Assembly (NCBI GenBank): GCA_963824705.1
Contig: CAWGQE010000003.1
Coordinates: 1,054,001-1,118,000, forward strand
Source: VRUE01 sp963824705
Lineage (GTDB): Bacteria > Actinomycetota > Thermoleophilia > Solirubrobacterales > 70-9
DNA length: 64,000 bases
Direction: 5' to 3'
Shown: in pieces, positions 1 through 7,983 of the stretch
Numbering within the stretch: position 1 is the stretch's first letter
Layout: each line of letters opens with the position of its first letter
Position numbers and translations under genes: made by a program
Notes under the pieces: model-generated
What the model was told of the DNA's origin: nothing
The model's database searches: none
Seen by the model: only the letters and a program-made list of their open reading frames with translations

Positions 1-414
1 GCGGCCTATCCGAAGGCGACCGCGGTGACGGCGATGGGTCGCCGGGGCACGTTTCCCGCCGGCTCGGTCGACGACGGCAGCTTGGCGCAGTCGCCCGCCG
101 GTCCAGATCCGGCTGAGTTCCTCGCGGACTTCTCCAACGTCGGCCAGGAGGTGACCGTCACCGGCCCCGGTGTCGGAGACCTCTCGACGCTTCCCGGCGA
201 CCGGTTCGGTCCACTGAGCGGGACCTCAATGTCGGCGCCGGTGGTGACCGGTGCGGTCGCCTGCCTGCTCTCGCGTGATGCGAACGTGTACGACATGGCG
301 CGCGACGGCGCCCGCTCGCAGGCGACCGAGGTGCTGCTGACCTCGAGCTGCCGCTCGCTGCAGTTCGGTGCGATCTACGAAGGAAAGGGAATGCCGGACC
401 CCGCCCTCGTCTAG
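1..414 (+). CDS. Subtilisin-family (S8) serine protease, C-terminal part
   Basis: The reading frame is open from the first base of the window, so the N-terminus lies outside. The visible 137 residues contain GTSMSAPVVTGAVACLL, which holds the catalytic serine of subtilases (family S8) followed by the helix that packs behind it. The Asp and His catalytic residues would be upstream and cannot be seen. After the serine helix about 45 residues remain, ending in a TAG stop, so no large C-terminal domain or membrane anchor follows. A two-Cys tail (SSCRS) is present. Such enzymes are usually secreted; the signal peptide cannot be checked here. Family assignment is secure; substrate unknown. Confidence 0.85.
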   Translation, partial: AAYPKATAVTAMGRRGTFPAGSVDDGSLAQSPAGPDPAEFLADFSNVGQEVTVTGPGVGDLSTLPGDRFGPLSGTSMSAPVVTGAVACLLSRDANVYDMARDGARSQATEVLLTSSCRSLQFGAIYEGKGMPDPALV

Positions 415-426
415 ACGATGCTGCGC

Positions 427-1335
427 CTAGAGCTCAGGCAGCTCCTGCTTCAACTCCAGCACCGGTGCGAAGAGGTCGCCGTGCTGCTCGATGCGCTCGA
501 GGACGTCACCTGCTTCGAAGACCAGTGAGGAGCCGTCGCCGCTGTCCGCGACGGCTTCGACCTCTTCCCAGCTGACCGGGGTCGAGGCGGTCGGGCGTTC
601 GCGGGCGCGCAGCGAGTAGACGGCGATCGTCGTCTTGCGCTGGTGGTTCTGGGACCAGTCGACGAAGACCTTGCCCTCGCGTTCGACCCTTTTCATCTTC
701 GAGACGACCCGATCGGGGGTCTGCTTCTCAAGCAGCTGGGCGATCGCTTTGGCAAACGGTTTGGTCTGCTCGTAGGACGCTTTCTGGTTGAGCGGCACGT
801 AGACCTGCAGGCCCTTCGAGCCCGAGGTCTTCGGGAATGACTCGACGTCGAAGTGGCCGAAGAGGTCGCGCAGGCGCAGTCCGACGCGGCAGCAATGGAC
901 GATGTCCGCCGGCGGGCCCGGATCGAGGTCGAAGGCCAGCACGGTAGGCCGTTTCGGTGCCCGCGAGAGCGAGAGCGAGGGATGCAGCTCGATTGCCGCC
1001 AGCTGTGCCATCCAGATCAGCGTCGGCAGGCTGTCGCAGACGCAGAAGTCGATCTTGCCGGTGCTGGCCGAGACCGGCGTCGTCTTCACCCATTTCGGCC
1101 TGTGCTTGGGGCAGCGCTTCTCGAAGAAGGCGGCGTCGAGGTCGTCGACCCCTTCGGGGAAGCGGCGCAGCGTCACCGCCCGCCCGGTCAGGTGGGGGAC
1201 GATCGCGGGGGCGACCTTGGCGTAGTAGTCGACCACCTCGCCCTTGGTGAAGCCGGCCTCCGGGTAGAGGACCTTGTCGAGGTTGGTGAGCTTCAGCTCA
1301 CGGCCGTCGACCTCGACCTGGCGACTGGTCGCCAC
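427..1335 (-). CDS. ligD: LigD-type DNA repair polymerase domain (NHEJ primase-polymerase)
   Basis: A 302-residue stand-alone version of the polymerase (archaeo-eukaryotic primase type) domain of bacterial LigD, which fills gaps and adds nucleotides at double-strand breaks held by Ku. The order of motifs fits: the N-terminal KLTNLDKVLYPEAGFTKGEV block, the metal-binding LAFDLDPGPP (Asp-x-Asp), SGSKGLQVYVPL, and VFVDWSQNHQRKT near the end. The His usual in the SGSKGLH block is Gln here. No ligase or phosphoesterase domain is attached, so the ligase must be encoded elsewhere. The start is GTG, three bases after the ku stop, so ku and this gene form one reverse-strand operon. Confidence 0.9.
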   Translation of the reverse strand: MATSRQVEVDGRELKLTNLDKVLYPEAGFTKGEVVDYYAKVAPAIVPHLTGRAVTLRRFPEGVDDLDAAFFEKRCPKHRPKWVKTTPVSASTGKIDFCVCDSLPTLIWMAQLAAIELHPSLSLSRAPKRPTVLAFDLDPGPPADIVHCCRVGLRLRDLFGHFDVESFPKTSGSKGLQVYVPLNQKASYEQTKPFAKAIAQLLEKQTPDRVVSKMKRVEREGKVFVDWSQNHQRKTTIAVYSLRARERPTASTPVSWEEVEAVADSGDGSSLVFEAGDVLERIEQHGDLFAPVLELKQELPEL

Positions 1336-1338
1336 GAG

Positions 1339-2229
1339 CTACTTCGAGGCTTTGGCTTTTTTGCCGGAGGCGCGTTTCTTCGGCGCAGCTTTGCGTTTTT
1401 TTGCCGCTTTGGGTTGCGCCTTCGCTTTTTTGCCCTTGCCGCGGTCTTTGACCGCGGCGATGCTCTCCTCGAGCGCGCTCATCAGGTCCGGGGCGGCGGT
1501 CGCCTTCGGCTCCTCGGTCGCCGGCGCGGTGAGGACGTCCTTGCCCTCGGCCTTGCGTTCGATCAGCGAGAGCAGCTCCTCGCGGTACTCGTCGCGGTAG
1601 GCGCCCGGGTCGAACTCAGTCGTCAGCGAGTCGATCAGCTGCTCGGCCATCTCGACCTCCTTGGCCGCGACCTTCGCCTGCTTCTGCGGCAGCACGTCCT
1701 CGAGGTCGGAGGTCGCGATCACCTCGTCGGCGAAGCGCATCGTGGTCAGGGTCAACACGCCTTCGCCGGGTCGCAGCGCCGCCAGGTGCTCCTTGTTGCG
1801 GAAGACGAAGCGGGCGATCGCCACCTTGCCGGATTCCTGCATCGCTTTGGCGAGCAGCGAATACGCTTTTTCGGCGCCGTCGGCAGGTCCCAGGTAATAG
1901 GGGCTGTCGAAGTAGATCGGGTCGATCTGGTCGAGGTCGACGAAGTCCTGCACCTCGATCGCCCGCGTCTTCTCCGGTGCCAACGCGGACATCTCGTCCT
2001 TGCTCAGCGGCACGTAGCGGTCGGGCGTGACCTCGAAGGCCTTGACGATCTCGCCGTAGGGGACCTCCTCGTCGGTGCCTTCGGCGACGCGGCGGTGGCG
2101 GATGCGGGCGCCGTCGGACTCGCGGATCTCGCGCAGCGAGATGCTGCGGCGCGCGACCGCGCTGTAGAGCTTGACGGGCACGTTGAGTAGCCCGAAGCTG
2201 ATCGTTCCGCTCCAAATCGCTCTTGGCAT
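1339..2229 (-). CDS. ku: Ku protein, NHEJ end-binding
   Basis: Bacterial Ku, the homodimeric ring that binds double-strand DNA ends and recruits LigD. The start MPRAIWSGTISFGLLNVPVKLY is the family's hallmark; I chose ATG at 2229 over one two codons upstream because Ku proteins usually begin with this Met-Pro-Arg. The 296 residues match the usual length. The last ~35 residues form a Lys/Ala/Arg-rich tail typical of actinobacterial Ku, which in other species binds DNA and helps bridging. It is the first gene of the ku-ligD operon and is divergent from the fetAB-like transporter, sharing about 45 bp of upstream DNA. Confidence 0.95.
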   Translation of the reverse strand: MPRAIWSGTISFGLLNVPVKLYSAVARRSISLREIRESDGARIRHRRVAEGTDEEVPYGEIVKAFEVTPDRYVPLSKDEMSALAPEKTRAIEVQDFVDLDQIDPIYFDSPYYLGPADGAEKAYSLLAKAMQESGKVAIARFVFRNKEHLAALRPGEGVLTLTTMRFADEVIATSDLEDVLPQKQAKVAAKEVEMAEQLIDSLTTEFDPGAYRDEYREELLSLIERKAEGKDVLTAPATEEPKATAAPDLMSALEESIAAVKDRGKGKKAKAQPKAAKKRKAAPKKRASGKKAKASK

Positions 2230-2275
2230 CAGCAAATCACCTACCCGGATTCTGGCAGTCGCGCACCCGTTGCCG

Positions 2276-2986
2276 ATGTCGCCGGCGGTCGGCGAGAGGC
2301 TTCTTGCGGGCGTGCGGGATCATGCGGCGGTGCTGTTCGAGCTTCGCGACGTCAGCCTTGCCCGTGGCGACCGCCTCGTCCTCGACGCGGTCAGCGCCGA
2401 GATCCACGGCGGTGCGACGGCGATCGTCGGTCCCTCCGGCAGCGGCAAGTCGACGCTGCTGCGACTGCTCAATCGCCTCGCCGATCCCGACGCGGGGGAG
2501 ATCTCCTACCGGGGGGAGCCGCTGACCGGGTACGACCCGCTCGTGCTGCGGCGCGAGGTCTCGCTGGTGCCGCAGCTGCCGGCGCTGCTGGAGGGGACGG
2601 TCGAGTCGAACCTGCGCTACGCCGCGGATCTGGCCGGCAAGGAGCTCGACGCGGGGCGCTGCCTCGGTCATGCCGGGTTGGACCCGGGCTTTGCGGAGCG
2701 CGACGTCGGCAAGCTCTCGGTCGGTGAGCAGCAGCGGGCAATGCTCGCCCGCGCGCTCGCCCAGGGTCCCGGGGTGCTGCTGCTCGACGAGCCGACCTCC
2801 GCGCTCGACCACGACGCTCGCGACGCGATCGAGGCGACCCTGGCAGACCTGCGGGCCGAGCTGGACATCTCGTTGATCCTCGTCAGCCACGACCCCGAGC
2901 AGGCACGGCGGCTCGCCGAGCGAGCTGTGCGACTGAAGGCGGGCCGGGTTGTCGCGTGCGGATCGCTTGCGGAGGCCCTGGCGTGA
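2276..2986 (+). CDS. fetA: ABC transporter ATPase, FetA/YbbL-like
   Basis: ATP-binding subunit of a two-gene transporter. Visible motifs: Walker A GPSGSGKST, a variant signature LSVGEQQRAML (usual LSGGQ), Walker B VLLLDEPTSAL and the switch His in LVSHD. It overlaps the next gene, a FetB/UPF0014 permease, by four bases (GTGA), the same pairing as E. coli fetA-fetB (ybbL-ybbM), which confers iron export and peroxide resistance. That function is inferred from the pairing. The frame is open further upstream, but the region before 2276 would overlap ku; ATG at 2276 is the first reasonable start, with GTG codons at 2312 and 2330 as alternatives. Confidence 0.8.
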   Translation: MSPAVGERLLAGVRDHAAVLFELRDVSLARGDRLVLDAVSAEIHGGATAIVGPSGSGKSTLLRLLNRLADPDAGEISYRGEPLTGYDPLVLRREVSLVPQLPALLEGTVESNLRYAADLAGKELDAGRCLGHAGLDPGFAERDVGKLSVGEQQRAMLARALAQGPGVLLLDEPTSALDHDARDAIEATLADLRAELDISLILVSHDPEQARRLAERAVRLKAGRVVACGSLAEALA

Positions 2987-3753
2987 GCCCCTCGATCAGT
3001 GTCTCGCTGGGTCAAGTCGCCGCCGCGCTTGCCCTGGTCGCCCTCGCCGTGGCGATCTCCTTCTGGCGCCGCACCGACCTCGAGCGCGACATCGTCGTCG
3101 CGACGGTCCGCTCCTTCGTCCAGCTGACCGCGATCGGCTACGCGATCAAGCTGATCTTCGAAGCCGACACGATCTGGCTGGTCGTGGCGCTGCTCTCGGT
3201 GATGGTCCTCTTCGGCGCGCTCACCGCCCGCAACCGCGCCAAGAAGGTCCCCGGCGCCTTCTGGCCGCTGCTGATCGGTCTCGCGATCGCGGCTGCCTCG
3301 ACGCTGGGCCTGGTCGTCGCACTGGGCATATTCGAAGCGACGCCCCGCTATCTCGTCCCGGTCGGCGGGATGATGATCGGCAACGCGATGACGGCTTCGG
3401 CGGTGGCGCTGAACCGGCTCGGCGACGAGGTAACCGACTCGCGGGCGGCGATCGAGGCGACCCTCGCGCTCGGCGCGACTGCCCGCGAGGCGGCGGCGCC
3501 CTTCGTCCGCCGCGCTCTGCGCTCGGGCACGATCACCCTGGTCGACTCGACCAAGACCACTGGACTGATCTTCTTCCCCGGCACGATGGTCGGGATGCTG
3601 CTCGCCGGCGCCGAACCGACCGACGCCGTTCGCCTGCAGCTGATCCTCCTCTACCTGCTGCTCGGCAGCACCGCGATTGCCGCCCTCGTCGCCACCGGCC
3701 TCGCCTACCGCAACTTCTTCACTGCCGCCCAACAGTTACGCGAGCTGGACTGA
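2983..3753 (+). CDS. fetB: UPF0014/FetB-family membrane permease
   Basis: Integral membrane partner of the preceding ATPase. About 256 residues with roughly seven hydrophobic segments. Family features include WRRTDLERDIVVATVRSFVQLTAIGYAI in the first third and the glycine-rich VGGMMIGNAMTASAVALNRL in the middle, both typical of the UPF0014 family. GTG at 2983 overlaps the fetA stop (GTGA), which implies translational coupling. FetAB in E. coli exports iron; the substrate here is inferred only from homology. No metal-binding cluster is visible that would prove it. Confidence 0.85.
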   Translation: MSPSISVSLGQVAAALALVALAVAISFWRRTDLERDIVVATVRSFVQLTAIGYAIKLIFEADTIWLVVALLSVMVLFGALTARNRAKKVPGAFWPLLIGLAIAAASTLGLVVALGIFEATPRYLVPVGGMMIGNAMTASAVALNRLGDEVTDSRAAIEATLALGATAREAAAPFVRRALRSGTITLVDSTKTTGLIFFPGTMVGMLLAGAEPTDAVRLQLILLYLLLGSTAIAALVATGLAYRNFFTAAQQLRELD

Positions 3754-3762
3754 CCCTCTCCC

Positions 3763-3768
3763 TACACT
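3763..3768 (+). promoter_or_regulatory. -10 box TACACT of the MFS gene
   Basis: TACACT sits six bases before the GTG start at 3775, so transcription would begin at or next to the start codon (leaderless). No clear -35 box. Confidence 0.55.
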
Positions 3769-3774
3769 GACCCT

Positions 3775-5406
3775 GTGTCCCGCCGGCAGTTCCTCACGCT
3801 GGTCGCGACGATCCTCGGTTCGACGGTCGTCTTCCTCGACTCGACCGTGGTCAACGTGGCCCTTCCGGCCGTCGCCGACGACCTGAACGCGGGTCTGGCC
3901 GGGCAGCAGTGGGTGGTCGAGGCCTACATGCTCACGCTGGTCTCATTGCTCCTCGTCGGCGGCTCGCTCGGCGACCAGCTTGGCCGCAAGCGGATGTTCA
4001 TCTTCGGCCTGATCGGCTTTGCCGCCACCTCAATCCTCTGCGCGCTGGCGCCTACCGTCGAGTTCCTCGTCGGCGCCCGCGCTTTGCAGGGGATTGCCGG
4101 CGCACTGCTCGTCCCCGGCTCGCTGGCGATCGTCGCTGCCACCTTCGAGGGGGCGGCGCGCGGCAAGGCGGTCGGCACCTGGACCGCCTGGACCGGGATC
4201 GCGACCGTGCTCGGCCCGGCCGGCGGCGGCGCGCTGGTCGAGGCGCTCTCCTGGCGGGCGGTCTTCTGGGTCAACATCCCCCTGATCGCGGTCACCGTGG
4301 CGCTGACCATGCACTCGGTCGAGGAGAGCCGCGACCCCGATGCCTTTCGCGGTGTCGATTGGCTTGGGATCGTGCTCTCGGCGGCCGGTCTGGCCGGCCC
4401 CGTCTTCGCCCTGATCGAGCAGCCGACCCACGGCTGGGGAGACCCGATGGTCTGGGTGCCGATGATCGCCGGGATCGCCTGCTTCGTCCTCTTCGTGGTC
4501 CGCGAGGCGCGCGCTCGCCACCCGATGCTCGACCTCGCCTTGTTCAAGATCCGCAACTTCTGGGTCGCCAACCTGACCACGCTCAGCGCCTACGCGGGTC
4601 TGATCGGCGGGCTCTTCTTCGTCGGTCTCTTCCTGCAGCAGGTGGGCGGCTACTCGCCGGTGGAGGCTGGCTTGGCGACGACGCCGATCTCGCTGATCCT
4701 CTTCTTCCTCTCGCCGCGCTGGGGCAAGCTCGCCTCGGGGACCGGACCGCGGCTGCCGATGTGCGGCGGCCCGATCGTCGGCGGGATCGGCTTGATCCTG
4801 CTGCTCAGAGTCGACGCAAGCGCCGACTACCTGACCGAGGTGTTGCCCGCGATCCTGATCTTCGGCCTCGGCCTCTCGGCAACCGTGGCGCCGCTGACCG
4901 CGACCGTGCTCGACTCGGTCGAGGAACGCCACGTCGGCATCGCCTCCGGCGTCAACAACGGCGTCGCGCGCGTCGCCGGGCTGCTCGCGATCGCGGTGCT
5001 CGGCGCGGTGATCTCGGCCAGCTTCGGCTCGACCCTCGACGGCAACCTCGGCGACCGCCCGCTCGGTCCGCGGGCAAGCCACGCGATAACCGAGGCGAAG
5101 AAGCAGCCTCTGGCGGTACCCGCGACCGGACACCTTCCACCGCCCGCCGCGGCGCGCGTCCGCGCCGCCTCCTCAGACGCATCCACCTCGGCATTCCACC
5201 TCGGCGTGCTGATCGCCGGCCTGCTGATGATCGCCGGCGGCATCGTCGCTGGCTTCGGGATCGAAAACCCACGCCGCCGAGTCGAGGCGGTGGCGAGCCG
5301 CGGCTCGGCCCAGGCGGGCGAGTGCGGCCACGGCGCCGACGCCGACTGCCAAGACCAAAAACAGCTCCCCCAAACCGGTGAGGCGCCAGAGCCCGAGCTG
5401 GCGTAA
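3775..5406 (+). CDS. MFS drug/proton antiporter, DHA2 (14-TM) family
   Basis: A 543-residue major facilitator of the EmrB/QacA type. Supporting motifs: LDSTVVNVALPAV in the first membrane helix, GSLGDQLGRKRMF in the first cytoplasmic loop (motif A), and RALQGIAGALLVPGSLAI. About 14 hydrophobic segments can be counted. The last ~50 residues form a polar, acidic tail with two Cys. Substrate unknown; members export dyes, antibiotics or antiseptics. It begins 21 bp after fetB but has its own promoter, and a long palindrome follows its stop, so it is probably a single transcription unit. Start GTG at 3775 is supported by the -10 box position. Confidence 0.88.
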   Translation: MSRRQFLTLVATILGSTVVFLDSTVVNVALPAVADDLNAGLAGQQWVVEAYMLTLVSLLLVGGSLGDQLGRKRMFIFGLIGFAATSILCALAPTVEFLVGARALQGIAGALLVPGSLAIVAATFEGAARGKAVGTWTAWTGIATVLGPAGGGALVEALSWRAVFWVNIPLIAVTVALTMHSVEESRDPDAFRGVDWLGIVLSAAGLAGPVFALIEQPTHGWGDPMVWVPMIAGIACFVLFVVREARARHPMLDLALFKIRNFWVANLTTLSAYAGLIGGLFFVGLFLQQVGGYSPVEAGLATTPISLILFFLSPRWGKLASGTGPRLPMCGGPIVGGIGLILLLRVDASADYLTEVLPAILIFGLGLSATVAPLTATVLDSVEERHVGIASGVNNGVARVAGLLAIAVLGAVISASFGSTLDGNLGDRPLGPRASHAITEAKKQPLAVPATGHLPPPAAARVRAASSDASTSAFHLGVLIAGLLMIAGGIVAGFGIENPRRRVEAVASRGSAQAGECGHGADADCQDQKQLPQTGEAPEPELA

Positions 5407-5438
5407 GAGCTGGGGCGCTCACCTAGAGATCCTCGAAG

Positions 5439-5530
5439 CCACGGGCGGGGTGCCCCTCGAACGGGCGGATACTCAAAGTGCCGCCCCCATCGGGCGGCAC
5501 TTGTCCGGGCGAGGGGCACCCCGCCCGTGG
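5439..5530. repeat. Long palindrome 1 between the MFS gene and trpS
   Basis: Arms 5439-5459 and 5510-5530 are perfect 21-bp inverted copies (left arm begins CCACGGGCGGGG). A second hairpin of 11 bp (AAGTGCCGCCC, 5476-5486 with 5492-5502) sits inside, so the whole is a nested stem. It ends just before the trpS -10 box. It could end MFS transcription, but there is no T-tract. One of a family of such elements in this window. Confidence 0.85.
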
Positions 5531-5536
5531 CCCTAC

Positions 5537-5542
5537 TAGGCT
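5537..5542 (+). promoter_or_regulatory. -10 box TAGGCT of trpS
   Basis: TAGGCT lies seven bases before the GTG at 5550. The same TAGGCT-N7-start arrangement precedes thiD, and TAGGCT-N8 precedes metK. Confidence 0.55.
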
Positions 5543-5549
5543 CCGCCCC

Positions 5550-6545
5550 GTGAGCGCCCCGATCATCTTCAGCGGCATCCAGCCCACCGGCCGCAAGCAC
5601 CTCGGCAACTACATCGGCGCGATCCGCCAGTACGTCGAGGGCCAGGATCGCGGCGCTCCGGCGATCTTCTGCATCGTCGACCTGCACGCGCTCTCGGTCG
5701 CCTACGACCCGGTCGAGCTGCGCGAGCGCGTCTACGACACGACAGCGATCCTGCTCGCCGCCGGCCTCGACCCAGAGCGCTGCATCCTCTTCCGCCAGTC
5801 CGACGTGCGCGAGCACACCGAGCTGACCTGGCTGCTCTCGGCGGTCACCGCCCACGGCGACCTCGACCGCATGCACCAGTTCAAGGAAAAGTCGGGCCGC
5901 CAGCGAGAGCTGGCCTCGGCGGCGCTCTTTTACTACCCGGTGCTGATGGCCGCCGACGTGCTCGCTTACCGGGCGACCGAGGTGCCGGTCGGCGACGATC
6001 AGCGCCAGCACGTCGAGCTGATGCGGGAGATCGCCCGCCGCTTCAACGGTCGCTTCGGCGAGACCCTGGTCGTGCCGGAGCTGGTCGTGCCGGAGGTCGG
6101 GGCGCGGATCATGGACCTGCAGGAGCCGGAGCAGAAGATGTCGACGACCGTCGGAACGGAGGCGGGCACGGTCTACGTCCTCGACGAGCCCGGCGCGATC
6201 CGCAAGAAGCTCGGCAGCGCCGTCACGGACTCAGGCCGAGAGATCGTTCGCCGCAAGGACAAGCCGGGCGTGACCAACTTGATCGACATCCTCGCCGTTG
6301 CCCGCGACGTCGATCCGCCCGAGATCGAGCGCGAGTTCGAGGGAGCCGGATACGGCGACTTCAAGGCCGCCGTCGCCGAGGGCGCGATCGAGATGCTGGC
6401 GCCGGTGCGCGAGGGCTACGCGGAGCTGCGCCCCGACCAGGCAGCGCTGGAGGGGGCGCTTGCCGTCGGCGCTGAGAAGGCGCGGGCGATCGCCGCGCCC
6501 ACGCTGGCCGAGGTGCGCGAGCGCATGGGCGTCGGCCCCGGATAG
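5550..6545 (+). CDS. trpS: Tryptophanyl-tRNA synthetase
   Basis: Class I aminoacyl-tRNA synthetase that charges tRNA-Trp; 331 residues, normal length. The HIGH-type motif is seen as PTGRKHLGNYIGA near residue 10-22, and the catalytic KMSKS loop appears as KMSTT, followed by GTVYVLDEPGAIRKK. KMSTT instead of KMSKS is a variant I associate with some actinobacterial TrpRS, not a sign of damage. I chose GTG at 5550 over the in-frame ATG at 5478 because the upstream stretch lies inside a palindrome and because the -10 box is placed seven bases before this codon. Confidence 0.93.
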   Translation: MSAPIIFSGIQPTGRKHLGNYIGAIRQYVEGQDRGAPAIFCIVDLHALSVAYDPVELRERVYDTTAILLAAGLDPERCILFRQSDVREHTELTWLLSAVTAHGDLDRMHQFKEKSGRQRELASAALFYYPVLMAADVLAYRATEVPVGDDQRQHVELMREIARRFNGRFGETLVVPELVVPEVGARIMDLQEPEQKMSTTVGTEAGTVYVLDEPGAIRKKLGSAVTDSGREIVRRKDKPGVTNLIDILAVARDVDPPEIEREFEGAGYGDFKAAVAEGAIEMLAPVREGYAELRPDQAALEGALAVGAEKARAIAAPTLAEVRERMGVGPG

Positions 6546-6595
6546 AGCGACGGCTGCTCCACTGCGCGTCCGCGCCGTCGCCGTCTCTCCAGGAC

Positions 6596-6601
6596 TAGTC
6601 T
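6596..6601 (+). promoter_or_regulatory. -10 box TAGTCT of scpAB
   Basis: TAGTCT lies six bases before the scpA ATG at 6608, a leaderless arrangement. Confidence 0.5.
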
Positions 6602-6607
6602 TCGGGC

Positions 6608-7339
6608 ATGGTCGCCGACCTCGATCTGGAGCTCGACGTCTTCGCCGGGCCGTTCGATCTGCTGATCGCGGTCCTGTTGCGCGAGGAGGTCGATCTGCTC
6701 GAGGTCGAACTGGCCGAGGTCGTCGTCGCTTACATCGAGCACCTCGAGGGCGAAGGCGAGCTCGAGCTCGAGGTGGCGACCGAGTTCCTCGTCCTGATCG
6801 CTTCTCTGCTGGAGCTCAAGTCGCGGCTGATGCTGCCCGGGGCCGACCCGGAGCTGGAGGAGCTGGGGCCGGAGGAGGCGGTCGAGGAGCTGCTGGCGCG
6901 GCTGCTCGAGTACCGCCGCTACCGCGCCGCCGCGACGACGCTGTCGGAGCGCTTCGAGGCGACGCGCGGCTATCTGTACCGCTCGGCACCATTGCCGCCG
7001 AGCCTGCGCCGCGTGGCTGTCGACGCCGCGGTCGCCGCCTACGACCCGGAACGGCTCGGCGCTGCGCTTGGCGACCTGCTGGAAATACCGCCTCCGGTCG
7101 ACATCAGCCATATCCGCCCGACGGTCTCGCTGGAGCGACGGCTGCGCGCCCTGCGCGATGCGCTCTCCGGGCGCACCAGCATCGACTTCGACGAGCAGTT
7201 CGGCGACGAGGACCGGCTGACGCAGGCGGTGACCCTATTCGCCCTGCTCGAGCTCTACCGCAAGGGCGAGGTGACCTGGCAGCAAAGCGAGCCGCTCGGG
7301 CCGATCGAGATCCGCAGGCAGGAGGCGGGAACGGGATGA
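6608..7339 (+). CDS. scpA: Segregation and condensation protein A (kleisin)
   Basis: Kleisin subunit that bridges the SMC heads in the chromosome condensin complex; 243 residues. The N-terminal FAGPFDLLIAVLLREEVDLLEV and VATEFLVLIASLLELKSRLMLP blocks are diagnostic of ScpA and bind the SMC neck. A Glu-rich linker follows and the C-terminal winged helix (ALLELYRKGEVTWQQ) should contact the SMC cap. It is translationally coupled to scpB by an ATGA overlap. The SMC partner in this window (49797-52235) is unusually short, which makes this kleisin interesting for co-evolution. Confidence 0.95.
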   Translation: MVADLDLELDVFAGPFDLLIAVLLREEVDLLEVELAEVVVAYIEHLEGEGELELEVATEFLVLIASLLELKSRLMLPGADPELEELGPEEAVEELLARLLEYRRYRAAATTLSERFEATRGYLYRSAPLPPSLRRVAVDAAVAAYDPERLGAALGDLLEIPPPVDISHIRPTVSLERRLRALRDALSGRTSIDFDEQFGDEDRLTQAVTLFALLELYRKGEVTWQQSEPLGPIEIRRQEAGTG

Positions 7340-7908
7340 GCGACCTGAGTCGCACGATCGAGGCCCTGCTCTTCCTCTCGCCGGAAGCGGTCTCCGTACC
7401 CGATCTGGTCGAGGCCACCGAGGCGACCGAGGGTCAGGTCGCCGAGGCGATCGACCTGCTGCGCGAGGATCTCGCCGAGGGGAGCCGCGGAATTGTCTTG
7501 CGCGAGGTCTCCGGCGGCTTCGCCTTGGCGAGCGATCCTTCGAGCGAGGACGCGGCGCGGCGCCTGCTCGCCAAGCCGCGCACGCCGCCGCTGACCCAGG
7601 CGCAGGCGGAGACGCTGGCGATCGTCGCCTACCTGCAGCCCGTCTCGCGACCGGAGGTGGCGCGGATCCGCGGCGTTTCCTCGGAGTCGGCCGTGCAGAC
7701 GCTGGCCGAGCGCGGCCTGATCGAGGAGTCCGGTCGCTCTCAGTTCGGTGCCGCGCTGTTCAAGACGACGGAGCTGTTCGAACGCCTCTTCGGCCTCACC
7801 GGCCTCGATCAGCTGCCCGATCCGTCGCAGTTCGACCCGACCCCCGAGGACGAGCGCGAGCTGCGCGAGCGACTGCTTAAGGCCGGGGAACAGCGTGCTG
7901 AGCCTTGA
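7336..7908 (+). CDS. scpB: Segregation and condensation protein B
   Basis: Winged-helix protein that dimerises and binds ScpA in the SMC complex; 190 residues, within the family range. Diagnostic stretch LTQAQAETLAIVAYLQPVSRPEVARIRGV is present around residue 85-113, followed by the second winged helix (LIEESGRSQFGAALFKTTELF). ATG at 7336 overlaps the scpA stop (ATGA). A palindrome with 23-bp arms begins two bases after the stop, so transcription of scpAB may end there. Confidence 0.95.
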   Translation: MSDLSRTIEALLFLSPEAVSVPDLVEATEATEGQVAEAIDLLREDLAEGSRGIVLREVSGGFALASDPSSEDAARRLLAKPRTPPLTQAQAETLAIVAYLQPVSRPEVARIRGVSSESAVQTLAERGLIEESGRSQFGAALFKTTELFERLFGLTGLDQLPDPSQFDPTPEDERELRERLLKAGEQRAEP

Positions 7909-7909
7909 G

Positions 7910-7981
7910 GGCCGGAGTCGGGGGAGGTCCTGCCGGAGCAACAGCGGGGAGGCTCCGTCAGGACCTCCCCCGACTCCGGCC
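7910..7981. repeat. Long palindrome 2 between scpB and rluB
   Basis: Arms 7910-7932 and 7959-7981 are perfect 23-bp inverted copies (left arm starts GGCCGGAGTCGGGGGAGG). An inner 6-bp stem, CGGAGC/GCTCCG, lies in the loop. The right arm ends two bases before the rluB GTG. No T-tract follows. Confidence 0.88.
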
Positions 7982-7983
7982 TC

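Noticed and set aside
5173..5373. A short reverse-strand frame with one hydrophobic helix opposite the MFS C-terminus
   Set aside because: No start signal or homology that I can recognise; the MFS frame explains the region.
6130..6150. KMSTT in TrpRS as a damaged active-site loop
   Set aside because: The surrounding sequence is intact and I recognise this variant from other actinobacterial TrpRS.
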